24,988 bases of DNA. Origin: a virus. This document shows, one piece after another, positions 22,889 through 24,988 of this stretch (positions are counted from its first letter, which is position 1; each line of letters begins with the position of its first letter). The DNA lies in the IMG/VR virus record IMGVR_UViG_3300025769_000783, positions 1-24,988 of that record, one strand, 5' to 3'. The notes beneath the pieces were generated by a model. That model had not been told where the DNA came from and made no database searches. It was given only the letters and a program-made list of their open reading frames with translations. The translations under genes were made by a program, and so were the position numbers.

Positions 22889-22975
22889 ATGACCACTTGC
22901 TACAACGAAGCGGAAACGCTAAACTACATTATCGAGTTACTGAAGTCCGAAAAGAAAACAGGAGTAAAGAGATGA
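22889..22975 (+). CDS. 28-residue peptide
   Basis: ATG at 22889 begins one base after the previous stop, and the stop TGA overlaps the next ATG (ATGA at 22972). The sequence is MTTCYNEAETLNYIIELLKS plus eight more residues, a plausible single amphipathic helix. Its fit between two neighbours suggests a real small gene or a coupling leader. Function unknown. Confidence 0.45.
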   Translation: MTTCYNEAETLNYIIELLKSEKKTGVKR

Positions 22976-23268
22976 GCTTTGATTCAAAAAACAACAAAGG
23001 TGGCGTTCAAGGTCACTCACAGGGCGAGTACTTCCCAGCCACGATCAAGACCATCGGTGACCACTCAGGCTCCGAGCCTGTGTACACTCATGTGGTTCTG
23101 TACGGCGGCTTAGAGTCCAGCCGGTTCGATTCCTTCGCAGAGGCAGAGGATTTTGCTAGGACGATCCGGCGGCTACTCGACGATGGCGACGACGATGCCG
23201 CCAAGCTACTCGTCAATCTGATTCGGGTGCTTGCGGGGATTGATCCGTTTACATTGGGTCCACGCTAG
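22972..23268 (+). CDS. Hypothetical early protein, 98 residues
   Basis: Start chosen at ATG 22972 because GGAG lies 8 bases upstream; the longer frame from 22897 shadows the previous peptide. The N-terminal part is Gly/Asn/Lys-rich and flexible (SFDSKNNKGGVQGHSQGEY). The core has THVVLYGGLESSRFDSFAEAEDFARTIRRLL and an acidic loop DDGDDDAAKLL. The C-terminus is hydrophobic. No family recognised. The stop codon lies in the left arm of a strong RNA hairpin (23264-23293). Confidence 0.6.
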   Translation: MSFDSKNNKGGVQGHSQGEYFPATIKTIGDHSGSEPVYTHVVLYGGLESSRFDSFAEAEDFARTIRRLLDDGDDDAAKLLVNLIRVLAGIDPFTLGPR

Positions 23269-23293
23269 CACTGGCAACGTGGCTGGTGCTAGC
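23264..23293 (+). promoter_or_regulatory. Strong RNA hairpin spanning a stop codon
   Basis: GCTAGCACTGGC (23264-23275) and GCTGGTGCTAGC (23282-23293) pair over 12 bases as RNA, with two G-U pairs, around a six-base loop AACGTG. The stop codon of the upstream gene lies inside the left arm. A six-T run appears about 24 bases later next to the ribosome site of the gene at 23339, too far for a normal intrinsic terminator. It may regulate message stability or translation of the next gene. Confidence 0.55.
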
Positions 23294-23338
23294 AGTCGGG
23301 TTTCTGACAACAATCTTTTTTGGAGAGAGGCTGAAATA

Positions 23339-23923
23339 ATGTTATTGACACTGAAGCAATGGAACAAGGCTGTGAGTTCGCTTACACGCAAGTGCGACAA
23401 GCGGCTGATCAAGTCGATTCAGACGAAGCACCAGCGTGTTGAGCGGCACTTCGAGACCGATTACTCTAATGCACAGGGAGTGCATGAACTGGGCTCCAAG
23501 CCGGTAGCCTTGTGGGTTGCTCTTGACATATTCCAGAATCCTAGTAAACTGGGGCACTATGACGGCAAGATTCCTATCGCAGACGTTCTTGAAGTTACGC
23601 CACTGGTTGAACTTGAGAATGGCGAGACTTTATCTGACGTTGAGGCGACAGAGGGTCTGGGATCGTTCTTACCAAGTTTGGTCGAACCAGCAAAAACAAA
23701 GGTGCGTGATGGATGGAAGGACAGAGTTCCAGGTGCGAGAATTGGAGTTACAAACAATTCTAGAGCTTCGGGCAAGGTGCGTGCATCTACTGGAGAGGGC
23801 GGAGTTTCAGATCGAGAGGGGCAACCCCTCACTCGGAGAAGTCCTTATCAATATTGCTGCCGAAACGCCAAAGGATGTGGAGAGTATTGTCACGAGGATG
23901 ATCCGAGACTGGGCGAAGATTGA
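23339..23923 (+). CDS. Hypothetical early protein; 3' part overlaps next gene
   Basis: Start ATG 23339 has GGAGAGAGG upstream; the longer frame from 23231 is a shadow. Up to about residue 125 the sequence looks real (LTLKQWNKAVSSLTRKCDKRLI, SKPVALWVALDIFQNPSKLGHYD, IPIADVLEVTPLVELENGETL). After that, where the next gene runs in another frame, it turns into low-quality Ser/Arg/Gly sequence (TNNSRASGKVRASTGEGG). It may be a long overlap, a frameshifted fusion with the gene at 23709, or an error in the sequence. Function unknown. Confidence 0.5.
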   Translation: MLLTLKQWNKAVSSLTRKCDKRLIKSIQTKHQRVERHFETDYSNAQGVHELGSKPVALWVALDIFQNPSKLGHYDGKIPIADVLEVTPLVELENGETLSDVEATEGLGSFLPSLVEPAKTKVRDGWKDRVPGARIGVTNNSRASGKVRASTGEGGVSDREGQPLTRRSPYQYCCRNAKGCGEYCHEDDPRLGED

Positions 23924-24089
23924 TGACCTTCACGAGATCTACAGTGAGATGTACGAGCAGGTTGACACGCTTCAGAATAGTGTTATAGTCTGGTCTGAAA
24001 TATTCTCAAGGGGTTCTGACAACCCATTTGAATTGATCGAAGAATTGGTGGATGAAGTAAACATCTGTTTTGCAGAGGAGAGCGAATGA
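23709..24089 (+). CDS. Hypothetical helical early protein, 126 residues
   Basis: ATG 23709 is preceded by AAAGGTG. The sequence is well behaved and helical (TEFQVRELELQTILELRARC, NPSLGEVLINIAAETPKDVE, IYSEMYEQVDTLQNSVIVW) and acidic at the end (LVDEVNICFAEESE). It overlaps the previous frame by 215 bases, unusual for this genome, so the start could be wrong and the protein may be the C-terminal half of a fusion. The last 4 bases overlap the Sak4-type gene (ATGA). No family recognised. Confidence 0.6.
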   Translation: MDGRTEFQVRELELQTILELRARCVHLLERAEFQIERGNPSLGEVLINIAAETPKDVESIVTRMIRDWAKIDDLHEIYSEMYEQVDTLQNSVIVWSEIFSRGSDNPFELIEELVDEVNICFAEESE

Positions 24090-24799
24090 GTTATTTGGAT
24101 GCAGTGACGAGGGGCAGAAAGATTGTCCCTCGTCGGACACTGATCTACGGATCACATGGTGTGGGGAAAACGACTTGGGCTGCGAAGTGGGACAATCCTG
24201 TTCTGCTGCCAACCGAGGACGGCTTTCACCATATCGACGTTGCGAGCGGTCCGCTGATCAAAACATCGGCTGGGCTGAAGCAGGCAATCAAGGACGTTCG
24301 AGAGAGCGACTTTGGTACGATTATCCTCGACTCGATCGACTGGGCTGAGAAGATTTGTTCCGAGGAGCTGGACGCTTCGTCCTTCGATCAGAGTTGGGGA
24401 AAGGGTGCGGTCGAACTTGGTCATCGAATTGCGTCCATCCTTCGCGAATTGGAGTTGTGCCGAGATGCAGGCAAGCACATCGTGTTGGTTGGTCACGAGC
24501 AGATTACCAAGGTCGTCCGTCCAGACGGCAAGGAGTATGGAACGAGATCGGTCAAGCTCAGTAAGCACGCAAGCCGAGTCGTGTGCGAATGGTGCGATGA
24601 AGTGTTGTACGCTGAGTGCGATTATCTCGTGAAGTCCTCCGATGGAAAGTTCGGCGGGATTGCAGTTGACAAAGGCACTCGCAGCCTATACACTGCCAAC
24701 TCGCCGTTGCACGAGGCGAAGAATAGAATTGTTGGACTGCCCGAAAGGTTCGAGTTGTCCGATTTCGATAGTTACTTTAGTTACGTTAAGGGAGAGTAG
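24086..24799 (+). CDS. Sak4-type RecA-fold ATPase (AAA_24)
   Basis: 237 residues. Walker A GSHGVGKTT (22-30), Walker B TIILDSID (78-85), and a strand HIVLVGHEQI (131-140) with a polar end give the compact RecA-like fold of phage ATP-binding proteins such as Sak4. These act in single-strand annealing or recombination with a single-strand DNA-binding partner. The following gene is of DUF669 type, the typical neighbour. No N-terminal extension or helicase domain is present, so it is not a full RecA. Confidence 0.85.
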   Translation: MSYLDAVTRGRKIVPRRTLIYGSHGVGKTTWAAKWDNPVLLPTEDGFHHIDVASGPLIKTSAGLKQAIKDVRESDFGTIILDSIDWAEKICSEELDASSFDQSWGKGAVELGHRIASILRELELCRDAGKHIVLVGHEQITKVVRPDGKEYGTRSVKLSKHASRVVCEWCDEVLYAECDYLVKSSDGKFGGIAVDKGTRSLYTANSPLHEAKNRIVGLPERFELSDFDSYFSYVKGE

Positions 24800-24804
24800 T
24801 AGTT

Positions 24805-24988
24805 ATGCCTTTGAATCTAAACCCAAACGAGATCGAAACCAAGGAAATTTCCACCCTGATCCCAGCCGGTAAGTACACTGCGTTGGTCCATTCGATCCGC
24901 GACGAGGATCGGGTTTCTGGCGAGAACGCCAAGACACCCGGTGCGAAGTACGAACAGCTCTCGATTCGCTTCGAGCTGGTCGGCGGGG
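24805..24988 (+). CDS. DUF669-type protein, partial (runs off the right edge)
   Basis: ATG 24805 has GGGAGAG about 8 bases upstream. About 61 residues are visible: MPLNLNPNEIETKEISTLIP then AGKYTALVHSIRDEDRVSG and a YEQLSIRFELVGG strand. This is the recognisable opening of DUF669 proteins (L..N......F..IPAG.Y.A.I), which commonly follow Sak4-type ATPases in phages and are thought to be single-strand DNA-binding. The C-terminal part, including any acidic tail, is outside the window. Confidence 0.75.
   Translation, partial: MPLNLNPNEIETKEISTLIPAGKYTALVHSIRDEDRVSGENAKTPGAKYEQLSIRFELVGG

Noticed and set aside
1-24988. CRISPR array, integrase, attachment site, tRNA genes
   Set aside because: No regularly spaced repeats, no tyrosine or serine recombinase motifs, and no cloverleaf sequence was seen by eye.

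Overview
The window is a dense, mostly gap-free piece of a tailed double-stranded DNA phage (or a closely related prophage) with a siphovirus HK97-type late module. Genes overlap by 1 to 17 bases at most junctions. The only larger non-coding gaps are about 196 bases at 1751-1946 and about 278 bases at 22382-22659. No integrase, repressor, tRNA, insertion sequence, host housekeeping gene or recognisable lysis gene is seen, so the host cannot be named. Base composition is balanced, and the short Cys-rich zinc-type proteins resemble those of uncultured aquatic phages. That resemblance is an impression, not evidence of a host.

Layout. (1) 1-3983, leftward: a partial AP2/HNH-type phage protein, five small proteins of unknown role (several with Cys pairs, one a 33-residue membrane peptide), then a 678-residue primase-helicase with an N-terminal Prim-Pol domain and a C-terminal RepA-like ATPase. 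(2) 4012-12052, rightward: P27-type small terminase, large terminase, HK97 portal, ClpP-like maturation protease, major capsid protein, connector, adaptor, neck, tail terminator and major tail protein. (3) 12061-20129, rightward: tail assembly chaperone with a lambda-type -1 frameshift site, tape measure protein, and a run of tail proteins that includes a tandem pair of paralogues and a 760-residue Cys-rich protein, followed by a small zinc-ribbon protein. (4) 20486-22381, leftward: an SPFH-like protein, a basic protein, a metallophosphoesterase and a RusA-like resolvase. (5) 22660-24988, rightward: small early proteins, a Sak4-type RecA-fold ATPase and the start of a DUF669-type protein. The Sak4/DUF669 pair, the resolvase and the primase-helicase together make up the replication and recombination set.

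The most unusual signal is non-coding. A 71-base bulged hairpin occurs twice, at 1858-1928 (read on the minus strand) and 22411-22481 (plus strand). The two copies are about 69 percent identical without gaps, keep the same fold, and show at least one compensatory base-pair change. Both are followed at the same 17-base distance by an AAG(A/G)AGGA box and a T-run, then by a hairpin and an A-tract/T-tract joint. The copies point outward toward different gene clusters. They could be cis-acting RNA (for example put-like antiterminators or leader regulators) or DNA elements (replication origins or operators). A second non-coding signal is a short motif around AGCGTGAtAt found in four regulatory gaps. 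Two of the copies form extended -10 promoters in front of the terminase and capsid genes.
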